Assembly (NCBI RefSeq): GCF_014892515.1
Contig: NZ_JADBGR010000019.1
Coordinates: 1-64,000, forward strand
Reading direction: 5' to 3'
DNA: 64,000 nt
Source: Myceligenerans pegani
GTDB lineage: Bacteria > Actinomycetota > Actinomycetes > Actinomycetales > Cellulomonadaceae
In this document: piece after piece, positions 1-8,560 of the stretch
Layout of the letters: the number at the start of each line of letters is the position of its first letter
Position numbering within the stretch: the first letter of the stretch is position 1
Position numbers and translations under genes: made by a program
Notes under the pieces: model-generated
Database searches by the model: none
What the model was told of the DNA's origin: nothing
What the model saw: only the letters and a program-made list of their open reading frames with translations

Positions 1-1
1 C

Positions 2-163
2 GGCGGTTCGCCGAGTGGTGCGCAGGCAGGCGGAGCGAGGGCGAACGACGCCTCCGGCGGCGGCTCGTCCGGCCACGGCGCGGACGGGACGCCGGGCGGC
101 GCGCGGCGTCGGCGCCGGGGAAGCCGCGGCGGCCGCGGGCGGAACACGCGCACCGCCGACTAG
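2..163 (+). CDS. C-terminal tail of an unidentified protein (partial)
   Basis: An open frame enters from the left edge and ends at a TAG at 161-163. The 53 visible residues are rich in Gly, Ser and Ala and finish in a strongly basic Arg/Gly stretch (RRRRRGSRGGRGRN) followed by TRTAD. Such tails are common at the C-terminus of RNA-binding proteins, for example DEAD-box helicases. The identity cannot be proven because the catalytic part lies outside the window. The other two frames are also partly open here, so the call rests on composition only. Confidence 0.35.
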   Translation, partial: GGSPSGAQAGGARANDASGGGSSGHGADGTPGGARRRRRGSRGGRGRNTRTAD

Positions 164-259
164 GTTGGTCTCTGAGGGGCGCGGACAGATCCGTCGCGCC
201 CGTCGGCCCCTCGGCGTGACCCGCCGAACGGCCCTGCGCGAAGCGAGCGGAGACGAGCG

Positions 260-667
260 ATGACGTACGAGGTGTCCAAGTCCGAGGACCAGTGGCGTGA
301 CGAGCTGTCGCCCGAGGAGTACGCGGTGCTCCGCCGGGCCGGCACCGAACGTGCCTGGACCGGTGAGCTGCTCGACGAGAAGCGCGTGGGCGTGTACCGG
401 TGCCGGGCGTGCGGGAACGAGCTGTTCCGGTCGGACACGAAGTTCGACTCGCACTGCGGGTGGCCGTCGTTCTACAGCCCGCTCGCCGGGGACCGGGTCG
501 AGCTGCTGGAGGACCGGTCCCTCGGGATGGTCCGCACCGAGGTGCGCTGCGCTCGTTGCGGCTCGCACCTGGGCCACGTCTTCGACGACGCCCCGCAGAC
601 CCCGACGGGCGACCGCTACTGCATGAACTCCATCAGCCTGACCTTCGAGGAGAGTGCGGGCGACTGA
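260..667 (+). CDS. msrB: Peptide-methionine (R)-S-oxide reductase MsrB
   Basis: Cytoplasmic repair enzyme that reduces the R epimer of methionine sulfoxide in oxidised proteins, with thioredoxin as usual electron donor. At 135 aa it is the normal length of a single-domain MsrB. Two CxxC pairs (CRACG near residue 44 and CARCG near 93) form the structural zinc site. The family core DSHCGWPSFY is present, and the nucleophilic cysteine is Cys121 in RYCMNS. The ATG follows a GGAG element (249-252) in the upstream GAGCGGAGACGAGCG. It stands alone, with only about 40 bases before the next gene. Confidence 0.95.
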   Translation: MTYEVSKSEDQWRDELSPEEYAVLRRAGTERAWTGELLDEKRVGVYRCRACGNELFRSDTKFDSHCGWPSFYSPLAGDRVELLEDRSLGMVRTEVRCARCGSHLGHVFDDAPQTPTGDRYCMNSISLTFEESAGD

Positions 668-708
668 TGTCGCGTTCAGGGTGACCGGCGACGGCGATAC
701 GATGCCGC

Positions 709-1455
709 ATGCGGATCGCAGCCATCTCCGATGTCCACGGGAACGTCTTCGCGCTGCGCGCGGTGCTCGACGCCATCGCCGAGGACGAGGCCGATGTCGT
801 CGTGAATCTCGGCGACCACCTCTCCGGCGGAGTCGCCCCGGCCGCAACGGCGGACCTGCTTCTGCGTACGCCGATGGTGTCGGTCAGCGGCAACCACGAG
901 CGCCAGGTGCTCACCATGGCTCGCGGCCAGATGGGGAAGTCGGACCGCCTCGCCCACGACCAGCTCGACGCCGCCCACCGGGAGTGGCTGGCCGGTCTGC
1001 CGACCACCGTGACGATCACCGAGGGCGTGCTCGCCTTCCACGGCAGCCCGAAGAGCGACCTCGAGTACCTCCTGGAAACGGTCACCCCCGACGGCGTTCG
1101 TCCGGCGACGGTCGACGAGGTGACGCGGCGTCTGGCCGGCTACCTCGATCACGACCTCCTGCTGTGCGGCCACACCCACCTGCAGCGCGCCATCCGCCTC
1201 GACGGCGGCCCCCTCGTCGTCAATCCGGGGAGCGTCGGCTGGCCCGCCTACGACGACGACAACCCCTTTCCTCATGTGGTCGAAGCCGGCTCGCCGCACG
1301 CCCGCTACGCGATCGTCGACGACGCCACCGGACGGTGGGAGGTCGACTTCCGGGCACTCGACTACCCCTGGAACGACGCCGCGGCGCTCGCCCGGTCGAA
1401 CGGCCGACCGGACGTGGAGCACGCCCTCCTCACGGGAACCAATCTCAGCGGATGA
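709..1455 (+). CDS. Calcineurin-like metallophosphoesterase
   Basis: Two-metal phosphoesterase of the YfcE/MJ0936 type, 248 aa. Metal-binding blocks occur in family order: SDVHGN near residue 7, a GDH block (NLGDHLSGG) near residue 35, SGNHERQ near residue 62, CGHTHLQ near residue 158 and NPGSVG near residue 175. Proteins of this family hydrolyse phosphodiesters or phosphomonoesters, but the substrate cannot be told from sequence. No clear Shine-Dalgarno sequence precedes the ATG. The gene follows msrB in the same direction and may be read with it. Confidence 0.85.
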   Translation: MRIAAISDVHGNVFALRAVLDAIAEDEADVVVNLGDHLSGGVAPAATADLLLRTPMVSVSGNHERQVLTMARGQMGKSDRLAHDQLDAAHREWLAGLPTTVTITEGVLAFHGSPKSDLEYLLETVTPDGVRPATVDEVTRRLAGYLDHDLLLCGHTHLQRAIRLDGGPLVVNPGSVGWPAYDDDNPFPHVVEAGSPHARYAIVDDATGRWEVDFRALDYPWNDAAALARSNGRPDVEHALLTGTNLSG

Positions 1456-1645
1456 GGCCGCACCGGCCGGCCGTGAACTTCCGGTAGGGGATCTGCGCAT
1501 CGGGTGACGGAGCGGCGCAGAATCCGGCGCCCGCTGTGGGCATCGGGTGGTGACCACCCCGGCACACCGCCCCCGGTCGGTAGGTTGCACCCAAGGCGTC
1601 GTTCCGGCGCCGTCGCCGCCGACCCGCACACTCCCGGAGGAGCCC

Positions 1646-2818
1646 ATGACACCCGTCGACCTCGTGCTCCTCCTGATCCTGCTCGTCGCTCTCGGCGCCG
1701 GGCTGAGCCGGGGCCTGCTGGCCACGCTCGGCGGCCTCGCGGGCCTGATCGCCGGGGGCCTCGCGGCCTTCTGGGCCGTCCCCGCCGTCAACGACCTGCT
1801 GCCCAGCTCCCAGTGGCGCGGCCCGGTCGCTGTCGCGGTGGCGATCGCGCTCCCGGTGCTCGGCGCCTCGCTCGGGTCGGGGCTGGGCCACGACCTGCGG
1901 CGGGGCGTGGATCGCACCGCCCTGCGACCGCTCGAACGTCTCCTCGGCGGTGCGGCGAACGTCGTGGTCGCGGCCCTCGCGCTCTCGTTCGTCGGCAACG
2001 CGATCACCGCCACCGGCACGCCGGGTGTCGCCGCCGCGCTCTCGTCGTCGAGCGTCCTGCGCACCATCGACGACCTGACGCCGCCGGCGGTCGGCCGCCC
2101 CCTCGCCGAGATGCGCGCCATGGCGCTCGACGACGGCCTGCCCCGGCTGAACCTCCTGATCGTCCCGCGGCAGGCGCCGGTGGCGCCCACCGTCGACCTG
2201 GACGACGCCGACCTGGAGGCCGCGGCACGGTCGGTGGCCCGGATCTCGGGCATCGCCTACGCGTGCGGGAAGAGCTCGACCGGGTCCGGGTTCGTCGTCG
2301 CTCCGGACCGGGTGGTCACCAACGCGCACGTCGTGGCGGGCGTGGACCGGCCCGTCGTGGAGCTCCCCGACAGCCCGGCCCGGGAGGGGCGCGTCGTGTA
2401 CTTCGACCCGGTCGACGACCTCGCCGTCGTCGCCGTCGACGGGCTGTCCGCCGACGCCCTCGACATCGCGCCGACCCTGTCGGTGGGCGACCGCGCGGTG
2501 GTCCAGGGCTACCCGTACGGTGGCCCGTTCACCTCGACGAGCGCCGGGGTCCTCGGCGTGGACACCGCCCGGGTGCCCGACGTGTACGGCTCCGGCGCGG
2601 CCGGCCGCGAGGTGTACTCCCTGGCCGCCGCGGTGCGCCCGGGCAACTCGGGTGGGCCGCTCCTGACGACCGGCGGGGACGTCGCCGGTGTCGTCTTCGC
2701 CCGTGCCGACTCCTCGGCCGACGTCGGGTACGCCATGACGAGCGCCGAGCTCCGCCCGGTCGCCGCGCAGGCCACCGAGCTCGACGCGGCGGTCTCGTCC
2801 GGGCAGTGCACGGCCTGA
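1646..2818 (+). CDS. MarP-like membrane-anchored serine protease (CvpA + trypsin-like)
   Basis: 390 aa. The N-terminal ~150 residues form a CvpA/colicin-V-type domain of about four hydrophobic helices beginning MTPVDLVLLLILLVALGAG. A chymotrypsin-fold protease follows. The triad is visible as His228 (VVTNAHVV), Asp258 (DDLAVV) and Ser335 (GNSGGP). This matches mycobacterial MarP, a periplasmic protease needed for acid and oxidative resistance; the same role here is inference. The ATG at 1646 has a GGAGG five bases upstream and opens directly into the first helix; an upstream in-frame ATG at 1547 has no ribosome site. The stop abuts the convergent neighbour's stop in the palindrome TGATCA. Confidence 0.88.
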   Translation: MTPVDLVLLLILLVALGAGLSRGLLATLGGLAGLIAGGLAAFWAVPAVNDLLPSSQWRGPVAVAVAIALPVLGASLGSGLGHDLRRGVDRTALRPLERLLGGAANVVVAALALSFVGNAITATGTPGVAAALSSSSVLRTIDDLTPPAVGRPLAEMRAMALDDGLPRLNLLIVPRQAPVAPTVDLDDADLEAAARSVARISGIAYACGKSSTGSGFVVAPDRVVTNAHVVAGVDRPVVELPDSPAREGRVVYFDPVDDLAVVAVDGLSADALDIAPTLSVGDRAVVQGYPYGGPFTSTSAGVLGVDTARVPDVYGSGAAGREVYSLAAAVRPGNSGGPLLTTGGDVAGVVFARADSSADVGYAMTSAELRPVAAQATELDAAVSSGQCTA

Positions 2819-3382
2819 TCACCCAGGTTTCCGGAGGCCGGCGACGTCCGTCGTCGCGCGGCTCCCGAGCTTCCCCCACGGCTTCGCCACCGCGATCCAC
2901 GTCGCCAGCGCGAGCGCGGTGAGCGACACGACGGGCGGGTAGACCAGCTGGGCGACGACCTCGGGCGCGGGCTGCGCACCACCCGCGAGCGCCTGCCCGT
3001 ACGCCGCCACCTCCGGCATCCCGGGCCGCAGCGCGAACAGGATCGCCGCGCACAGGGCAAGGTTCATGGCCAGCTTGACCGCGACCCACCAGTACCGGAC
3101 CAGCCCCCAGCGGGTGAACATCCCGAGCGCCACGCCGGTCGCGAGGCACAGCAGCGCCGAGACGAGCATCGGGCCGAGGACGTACGTGCCGAGCGCCTGG
3201 TAGGCAAGTCCCGCGGCGGCAGGGTCGGAGGCGGTCATGCCCACGACGACGAGCACCGCGACCATCACGTCGACGCCGATCCACGCGCCCGCCGCGATGA
3301 CGTGCACCGTGAGGACGAGTTGGCGCGCCCGCGGCGGGAGTCCGGGCCGCGCCGGGTTCTTCGCTACCTGTGTGTTCACCAT
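2819..3382 (-). CDS. DUF2269-like integral membrane protein
   Basis: 187 aa, with about four hydrophobic helices: LVLTVHVIAAGAWIGVDVMV, the YQALGTYVLGPMLVSALLCL region, a WWVAVKLAMNLAL segment and VVSLTALALATWIA. An early helix with His plus a GAWIG turn is typical of DUF2269/CopD-like small membrane proteins, whose function is unsettled. I chose the ATG at 3382 because the 18 codons upstream are Arg/Thr-rich and unlike a membrane N-terminus; a start at 3436 is possible. Convergent with the MarP-like gene. Confidence 0.65.
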   Translation of the reverse strand: MVNTQVAKNPARPGLPPRARQLVLTVHVIAAGAWIGVDVMVAVLVVVGMTASDPAAAGLAYQALGTYVLGPMLVSALLCLATGVALGMFTRWGLVRYWWVAVKLAMNLALCAAILFALRPGMPEVAAYGQALAGGAQPAPEVVAQLVYPPVVSLTALALATWIAVAKPWGKLGSRATTDVAGLRKPG

Positions 3383-3727
3383 GCCCGACACGATTCCCGG
3401 TGAACGTGTGGGCCGTCGTCGTCCCAGGGTTGTCACCCGGGCGGCACTCCGGTGCCACCGCCGGCCTGCCCTTCCGGTCGCGTCGTCTCCGCCGGACTGC
3501 CTCCACCGGCCTCCACCGGCCTCCGCCGGCCCGCTCGCCCGACGGTTCCCTTCCGTCGGCCGGCCTGCCGTTCCGGCCTTCCGGTGGCCGCCGCGTAGCC
3601 CGTCGGAGAACGATCCGGCGGGGCAGTTGAACGCGCGCGGAAGTTTCCCGGAACTCCCCGGCCGATCGCGCCGACCGCGACTCGCGCAGACCTATCGTGA
3701 GAAGACGTCCGCAGATCGGAGCACGAC
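3383..3727. other. Intergenic region with short GC-rich repeats
   Basis: Divergent spacer between the membrane protein and the glycerophosphodiesterase. It holds three exact tandem copies of a 10-base unit (CTCCACCGGC with one variant) at 3501-3530 and several looser CCTTCCGG-like copies. I see no convincing gene, and no promoter I can place with confidence. Confidence 0.4.
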
Positions 3728-4840
3728 ATGGCCCTCCTGGATCGCCCGGACACCCCGGTGCGGCCCTTCGCCGTCGGCAGCACCTCCGTGTCCCACGGCA
3801 CGACGCACGGTACGACGTCGCGCCCCCCGTCCACGCACTCCGCGACCGCGGTCCGCGCGACCGCGCGTCGCACGACGAGCCGCGCCCTGACCCGCCGTCC
3901 CGCGCCGAGGAAGCGCGTGCCGCGCTGGACGCCGCTGGTCTGGCTCGCCCTGCTCGCCGACCACCGGCGGCACGCCCGGCTCGCGGCCCGCTCGGCGGTC
4001 GCCACGGCTGCGTCGGCCGGACTCTCGCCGTACGAGTCCCCCGGCCGGCCCGGTGTCGTCATGGAGCAGCCGGAGCGGCCCGGTACGCTCGGCCGGATGA
4101 CCCGCCCCGCCGTCGTCGCGCACCGAGGGAACTCGTCGGTCGCACCGCAGAACACGCTGGCCGCGATCGAGGCCGCGTGCCGGGCCGGGGCCGACGCGGT
4201 CGAGATCGATCTGCAGCGCACCGCCGACGGTGCCGCCGTCATCATCCACGACGACGTGGTCGACGCGACCACCGACGGCCACGGCGCCGTGGCGCGCCTC
4301 AGCCTGGTCCAGCTCCGCGCCCTCGACGCCGGCCGCTGGTTCGGCCCGGCCTACGCGGGGCAGCGGGTGCCGCTGCTCGCCGAGGTGCTCGAGATCCTGG
4401 TGCGCTACCCGAGCACGCACCTGCTGCTCGAGCTGAAGGGCGTCTGGGCTCCGGCCGAGATCCGGGGCGTCACGACGGCGATCGACGACGCCGGGCTCGG
4501 TGAGCGGGTGCTCGTCCAGTCCTTCTGGCCCGACACGGTCGCCGCGGCCCGCGACGTCGCCCCGCACCTGGAACGCGGGCTCCTGCTGGCGTACGAGCCG
4601 CCGGACGTGCTCGACGTGTGCGCGGGCCTCGGCGTGGCCGCGTGCAATCCGTCCGCCGAGATGGTGCGCCGCGATCCGGGGATCGTCACGCGGCTGCACC
4701 GCGCGGGCCTGCGGGTCATGGTCTGGACGGAGAACGACCCGTCGGGCTGGTCGCACCTGTGCGAGGTCGACGACGGCGCCGGCGTGGACGCCATCATCAC
4801 CGACCGCCCGGACCGCCTCCTGGGTTGGTTCTGCCGCTGA
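3728..4840 (+). CDS. Glycerophosphodiester phosphodiesterase family protein with N-terminal extension
   Basis: The catalytic part starts near residue 124 with MTRPAVVAHRGNSSVAPQNT and continues with the metal/active-site block EIDLQRTADGAAVIIHDD. It ends TEND, then DAIITDRPDRLL, the standard GDPD barrel end. The enzyme cleaves glycerophosphodiesters to sn-glycerol-3-phosphate and an alcohol. The first ~120 residues are Thr/Arg/Ala-rich, lack a signal peptide and match no domain I know. They keep strong GC third-position bias with no stop, so the frame seems translated from 3728; if not, the enzyme begins at 4097 (247 aa). Its stop abuts the M4 peptidase stop in TGATCA. Confidence 0.82.
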   Translation: MALLDRPDTPVRPFAVGSTSVSHGTTHGTTSRPPSTHSATAVRATARRTTSRALTRRPAPRKRVPRWTPLVWLALLADHRRHARLAARSAVATAASAGLSPYESPGRPGVVMEQPERPGTLGRMTRPAVVAHRGNSSVAPQNTLAAIEAACRAGADAVEIDLQRTADGAAVIIHDDVVDATTDGHGAVARLSLVQLRALDAGRWFGPAYAGQRVPLLAEVLEILVRYPSTHLLLELKGVWAPAEIRGVTTAIDDAGLGERVLVQSFWPDTVAAARDVAPHLERGLLLAYEPPDVLDVCAGLGVAACNPSAEMVRRDPGIVTRLHRAGLRVMVWTENDPSGWSHLCEVDDGAGVDAIITDRPDRLLGWFCR

Positions 4841-6277
4841 TCACCGGTCCCGAGAGGCGAGGATCAGCTCCGCCAGCCGGAGCAGATCGGGTGTGGCGTA
4901 GTCCTCCGGGACCTCGACCTCGTGACCGCCGCAGACGATCACGTAGGTGAACGCGTCCGGCCGGCGCGGTTCCTCCGACCAGGCCGCGGCCTCGTGCTCG
5001 AGCAGCGAGATGTCCACGCGGTGCACCAGCGTCCGGGCCTCGCCGACGCGCGGGTCGTCGCCGTCCAGGTCCAGGGAACTGGTCATGGTGATCCCCGCGA
5101 AGCCTCCGCTCCGCCGGACCTCGACGACGCCGATCGGTTCGCCGGTGTCCGACGGCGGCGCCGGGGTCCCCGGGGCGTCGGGCTCCCCCTGGTCGTCGGT
5201 GCGGTCCGACGGCGCCTCCTGCGCGCCGTCGTCCTCCGCGATGACGCCCACGCTCGCCCAGGCCTCGCGGACGACGTCCGCGTGCTCTCCGGCGACGGCG
5301 ACGGTGGCGGCGGCGAACCCGGCGAAGTCCGTGGTGGGCCCGACGGTGAGCAGCGCGTCGTACCAGATCCTCCCCGCACCCTCGGTGGACGAGCCGCCGA
5401 TCTCGGTCGCGGCGAGGTAGAACGCCCGGTTCGGGATGCCGGAGTTGATGTGCACGCCGCCGTTGTCGTCCCTCGTGACGACGAAGTCGTCCATGTGAGC
5501 CGGCTGCGGGTCCTTGCCCAGGATCGGGTCGTCGTAGGCGGTGCCGGGCTCCGACATCGACCGCAGGGCGTCGCCCCGCACGTGGTCCGTGAAGAGCCCC
5601 TCACCGATCAGCCAGTCGGCCTCCGCCGCGTCCTGCCCGAGGACACGCTGCTTGAGGCAGGTGCCGAACACGTCCGACATCGATTCGTTCAGGGCGCCCG
5701 GCTGGTTCCGGTAGACGAGACCCGCCGTGTGCTCGGTGACGGCATGCCCGAGCTCGTGCGCCAGGATGTCGACGGCGATCGTGAAGCGGTTGAAGATCTG
5801 CCCGTCGCCGTCGCCGAATACGAGTTGCCTGCCGTCCCAGAACGCGTTCTGGTAGTTCTGCCCGTAGTGCACCGTCGCGCTGACGCGCGCGCCGGCGTCG
5901 TCGTACGACGTGCGGCCGAAGGCGTCCCGGAGCATGTCGAGGGTGTCCCGGACGCCGTCCCAGGCCTCGTCGACGGGCAGGTCGCCCGACGGCGACCCGT
6001 CCGTCTCGTCCCGCACCGGCTCCCCGGGCAGGGTCTGGGTGTTGCCGGCCGTGTGGATCGTCCACGCGAGCCCGGTGGTCTCCACCGGGCGGGGCTGCTC
6101 GGGCTCGGCCGCCTGCGTCCGTAACCGGTGTGCGCTGCGCTCGTCGCGGAATCCCGCGTCCAGGTCCAGCGTGTGGCGGCAGGCCTCGCGGAGCCCGGGT
6201 TCGGGCGCCGGCCCGGAGGAGGCGGCCTCGGCCACGTGCCGGAGGAGGTAGGGCGGGACAAATCCGGAACGACTCAT
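4841..6277 (-). CDS. Protealysin-type M4 metallopeptidase fused to an emfourin-like inhibitor domain
   Basis: 478 aa thermolysin-family zinc peptidase without a signal peptide. It opens with the short protealysin propeptide signature (GFVPPYLLRHVAE). Zinc and catalytic residues are His174, Glu175 and His178 (HELGH) and Glu198 (NESMSD); the downstream HINSGIPNRAFY block is also intact. After an Asp/Pro-rich linker near residues 350-380, the last ~95 residues begin VVEVRRSGGFAGI and resemble emfourin, the small protein inhibitor of protealysins that is normally a separate neighbouring gene. The ATG at 6277 is preferred over a TTG three codons upstream. It starts five bases after the MscS stop, so the two are probably co-transcribed. 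Confidence 0.88.
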   Translation of the reverse strand: MSRSGFVPPYLLRHVAEAASSGPAPEPGLREACRHTLDLDAGFRDERSAHRLRTQAAEPEQPRPVETTGLAWTIHTAGNTQTLPGEPVRDETDGSPSGDLPVDEAWDGVRDTLDMLRDAFGRTSYDDAGARVSATVHYGQNYQNAFWDGRQLVFGDGDGQIFNRFTIAVDILAHELGHAVTEHTAGLVYRNQPGALNESMSDVFGTCLKQRVLGQDAAEADWLIGEGLFTDHVRGDALRSMSEPGTAYDDPILGKDPQPAHMDDFVVTRDDNGGVHINSGIPNRAFYLAATEIGGSSTEGAGRIWYDALLTVGPTTDFAGFAAATVAVAGEHADVVREAWASVGVIAEDDGAQEAPSDRTDDQGEPDAPGTPAPPSDTGEPIGVVEVRRSGGFAGITMTSSLDLDGDDPRVGEARTLVHRVDISLLEHEAAAWSEEPRRPDAFTYVIVCGGHEVEVPEDYATPDLLRLAELILASRDR

Positions 6278-6282
6278 AAGTC

Positions 6283-7398
6283 TCAATCAACCATGTCGCG
6301 TTCCGGCGCGCCAGGGGAAGCACCCGACGCCACCTGCGCGAGGACGCCTCCCGGCGCCTCGGACTCGAACCGCGTGCGGGGGAGCGACCCGGCCGCCTCC
6401 CGCTGCACCCAGACGACGATCTCCTCGCGCACATGGCACCGGAGGTTCCACAGATCGTCCCCGTCCCGTGCGCTGACACAGGCCCGGACCCGGATGGTGC
6501 CTCCCGTGGCGTCCGTGACCTGCAGGCTCTGCACCCGGCCGTCCCACAGCGTGGTTCCCGAGACGATCCTGCCCAGTTCCGCGCGCAGCGGTTCGAGCGG
6601 GGTGCGGAAGTCGAGGTCGAACTCGACCGTGCCGAGCAGTTCCGACGAGGTGCGCGTCCAGTTCTCGTAGGGCTGCTGCGTGAAGTAGGTGCAGGGCAGG
6701 ATCAGGCGGCGATCGTCCCAGATGTGCACCACGACGTAGGCGAGCGTGATGTCCTCGATGCGCCCCCACTCGCCCTCGACCACCACGACGTCCCCGACGT
6801 GGATGCGGTTGGTGAACGCGACCTGGATGCCGGCGAACACGTTCCCGAGCGAGCTCTGCGCCGCGAGCGCCGCGACGATCGACACCAGCCCGGCCGAGGC
6901 GAGCAGGCTCGTCCCCACGGTGCGGGCGCCGTCGAAGGTCATCATGATGCCCGCGAGCGCGAGGACGCCGAGCACGCCGACCGTGATCCGCCGCAGCATC
7001 ATGACCTGGGTGCGGAGCTTGCGCGCCTGGCGCCAGTCGTGGACGCCCACCCTGATGCGCGCGTAGGCCCGCTCCTCGACGACGAAGGCGAGGTTCCCGA
7101 CGAGCCAGGCGCCGGTGACGATGACGGCCGGCACCACGAGATTCTGCGCCACGGGGAACCAGTCCGCCCTGGAGTGCCCGGACAGGTTCAGCGCGATCCA
7201 GGCGGCCACCACGAGGAACGTGGCCCGGACGGGGTTGCGGAGCCGCTGGGCGATCTGGCGCGCGATCTCGCTGCGTCGGCCGAGCCGGCGGATGAGCCAC
7301 GCGAGAGCTGCCGTGAGGAGGTAGGCGACGACGACGGCGCCCGCCATCCACGCGATGGTCTCGAGCAGCCCGGACGTGCCCTGGAGTGCGTCTGGCAT
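6283..7398 (-). CDS. Mechanosensitive ion channel, MscS family
   Basis: 371 aa. Three to four hydrophobic helices fill residues 10-165. The conserved pore-lining and beta-domain region follows: GLVSIVAALAAQSSLGNVFAG, then a HVGDVVVVEGEWGRIEDIT stretch and PYENWTR. MscS channels open under membrane tension to release solutes on osmotic downshock. The frame is open far upstream, but that extension is out of character and overlaps another gene, so I start at the ATG at 7398 (MPDALQG), just before the first helix. Probably the first gene of a pair with the M4 peptidase. Confidence 0.9.
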   Translation of the reverse strand: MPDALQGTSGLLETIAWMAGAVVVAYLLTAALAWLIRRLGRRSEIARQIAQRLRNPVRATFLVVAAWIALNLSGHSRADWFPVAQNLVVPAVIVTGAWLVGNLAFVVEERAYARIRVGVHDWRQARKLRTQVMMLRRITVGVLGVLALAGIMMTFDGARTVGTSLLASAGLVSIVAALAAQSSLGNVFAGIQVAFTNRIHVGDVVVVEGEWGRIEDITLAYVVVHIWDDRRLILPCTYFTQQPYENWTRTSSELLGTVEFDLDFRTPLEPLRAELGRIVSGTTLWDGRVQSLQVTDATGGTIRVRACVSARDGDDLWNLRCHVREEIVVWVQREAAGSLPRTRFESEAPGGVLAQVASGASPGAPERDMVD

Positions 7399-7448
7399 GG
7401 CCCTACTGTGGCGCGCCGGGCACATTTCGCGCAAAGCCCCACAGGGAC

Positions 7449-8012
7449 CTATCGGCTGTGGAGCCAGCCGTGCAGACGCCGCGTCACCCACGGCAGCACC
7501 CAGTACGCCATGACCGGTGTCAGGACCAGGGTGGAGATCAGCACCCGGAGCACGAGCGGAACGCCGGACCACCCCGGTACGAACGCCGTGGACAGCCAGG
7601 TGAAGAGCAGATTCACCGGAAAGAAGCCGAGCCAGATGCTGGTGGCCTGCTTCCAGCGGGGTGGTGCCGGGACGGCGTCGTCGGCGCGGACCGGGTCGTC
7701 GAACCAGCCCTCGATACCGGTCCGGCGTTCGACCCGGCGTTCCTCCACGAGCCCCGCGCCCCGCGCGAGCCACGTGCCACGCTCCTCGGACCGCTCCCAC
7801 GCGTCGAGGCGCGCCTCGTCGGCGAACCGGTAGAGCATGAACCAGTCGCTCGACCCCTCGGCCGCCCGCACCCATCCGGAGCCGAGGAAGCCGTCCCAGC
7901 GGTTGGCGAGGTTGACGCCGTCCTGCACCCAGCGCGTCACCTCCGGAACGTTCTCGGGACTCACGACGCGGTGGATCGAGACGGTCACCGGGACGGTCGG
8001 GGTGTGGTCCAT
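7449..8012 (-). CDS. Antibiotic biosynthesis monooxygenase-like (ABM) domain protein with C-terminal membrane helices
   Basis: 187 aa. Residues 1-95 look like a ferredoxin-fold ABM domain (VTVSIHRVVSPENVPEVTRW, then FLGSGWVRAAEG and DWFMLYRFADEARLDAWERS). A basic stretch leads to two hydrophobic helices (IWLGFFPVNLLFTWLST and VLISTLVLTPVMAYWVLPWV) and ends RRLHGWLHSR. The same two-part arrangement is known in many bacteria, without firm function. Start chosen at MDHTPTV, where the ABM fold begins. Followed by the MscS gene in the same direction. Confidence 0.75.
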   Translation of the reverse strand: MDHTPTVPVTVSIHRVVSPENVPEVTRWVQDGVNLANRWDGFLGSGWVRAAEGSSDWFMLYRFADEARLDAWERSEERGTWLARGAGLVEERRVERRTGIEGWFDDPVRADDAVPAPPRWKQATSIWLGFFPVNLLFTWLSTAFVPGWSGVPLVLRVLISTLVLTPVMAYWVLPWVTRRLHGWLHSR

Positions 8013-8560
8013 GTCCAGCAGTGAACGACGACAGCGAAGTGCCCGACCCGGTGAAGCGCGCCCCCGGGAGGCACCGTCTCGCGATGCGGACACCTGTGGC
8101 GGCCGTCACCGCGCTCTTGCCCGGCGACGGCCGACCCGGCGTGAGAGCGATCCCACATTCGGGCGGGTCGAGGCGTCACCTGTGTCCCGACCTTCACGCC
8201 GGTTCCACGAGATGGCTACTGACATTGTGACCAATGTCGCGCCGAAACGTCGTGGCCGAACCGTGACCGTCCCCCACCATGGATGGGTCGCCGACGCCGG
8301 CGCGGGTCTCGAGGCCCGCCGTGCGAGCCACCCGGGCCGCACGATGAACCGGCACAGGTTCGAGATTCCGCTCGCCCCCCGAGGGTCGCGTGAGTCCACC
8401 GGGCGACGTGCCGTGGGCCTCGTCCGACGACGAGCGCGCGCCATGGCACCGAGAAAACAGCATCGGCGTGCACATGGATCCGCCCCCCGCAGGGTCTTCC
8501 CCTCACGGACCCATGACTCTGACTCCCAGCCACCGCGCCGGTGCGTGAACGGAATGCCGC
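8013..8560. other. Long intergenic region upstream of the M15 peptidase
   Basis: About 550 bases between divergent genes. Apart from the inverted repeat at 8221-8238, I see no gene, no terminator and no recognised riboswitch. I searched for the c-di-AMP (ydaO) riboswitch often found before actinobacterial wall hydrolases and could not find its conserved blocks. The length suggests a long leader for the peptidase. Confidence 0.4.
8221..8238. promoter_or_regulatory. Perfect inverted repeat, possible operator
   Basis: GACATT and AATGTC form exact 6-base arms around a 6-base spacer, about 320 bases before the M15 peptidase gene. The surrounding bases are less GC-rich than the rest of the region. 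It could bind a dimeric regulator of either divergent gene. No regulator is linked to it. Confidence 0.3.

Noticed and set aside
6283-8109. A 608-codon version of the MscS channel
   Set aside because: Residues before MPDALQG are Arg/Pro/Gly-rich shadow sequence overlapping the ABM-domain gene. The membrane helices begin after 7398.
8013-8560. c-di-AMP riboswitch before the M15 wall peptidase
   Set aside because: Expected by analogy with other actinobacterial wall hydrolases, but its conserved blocks are not found on either strand.
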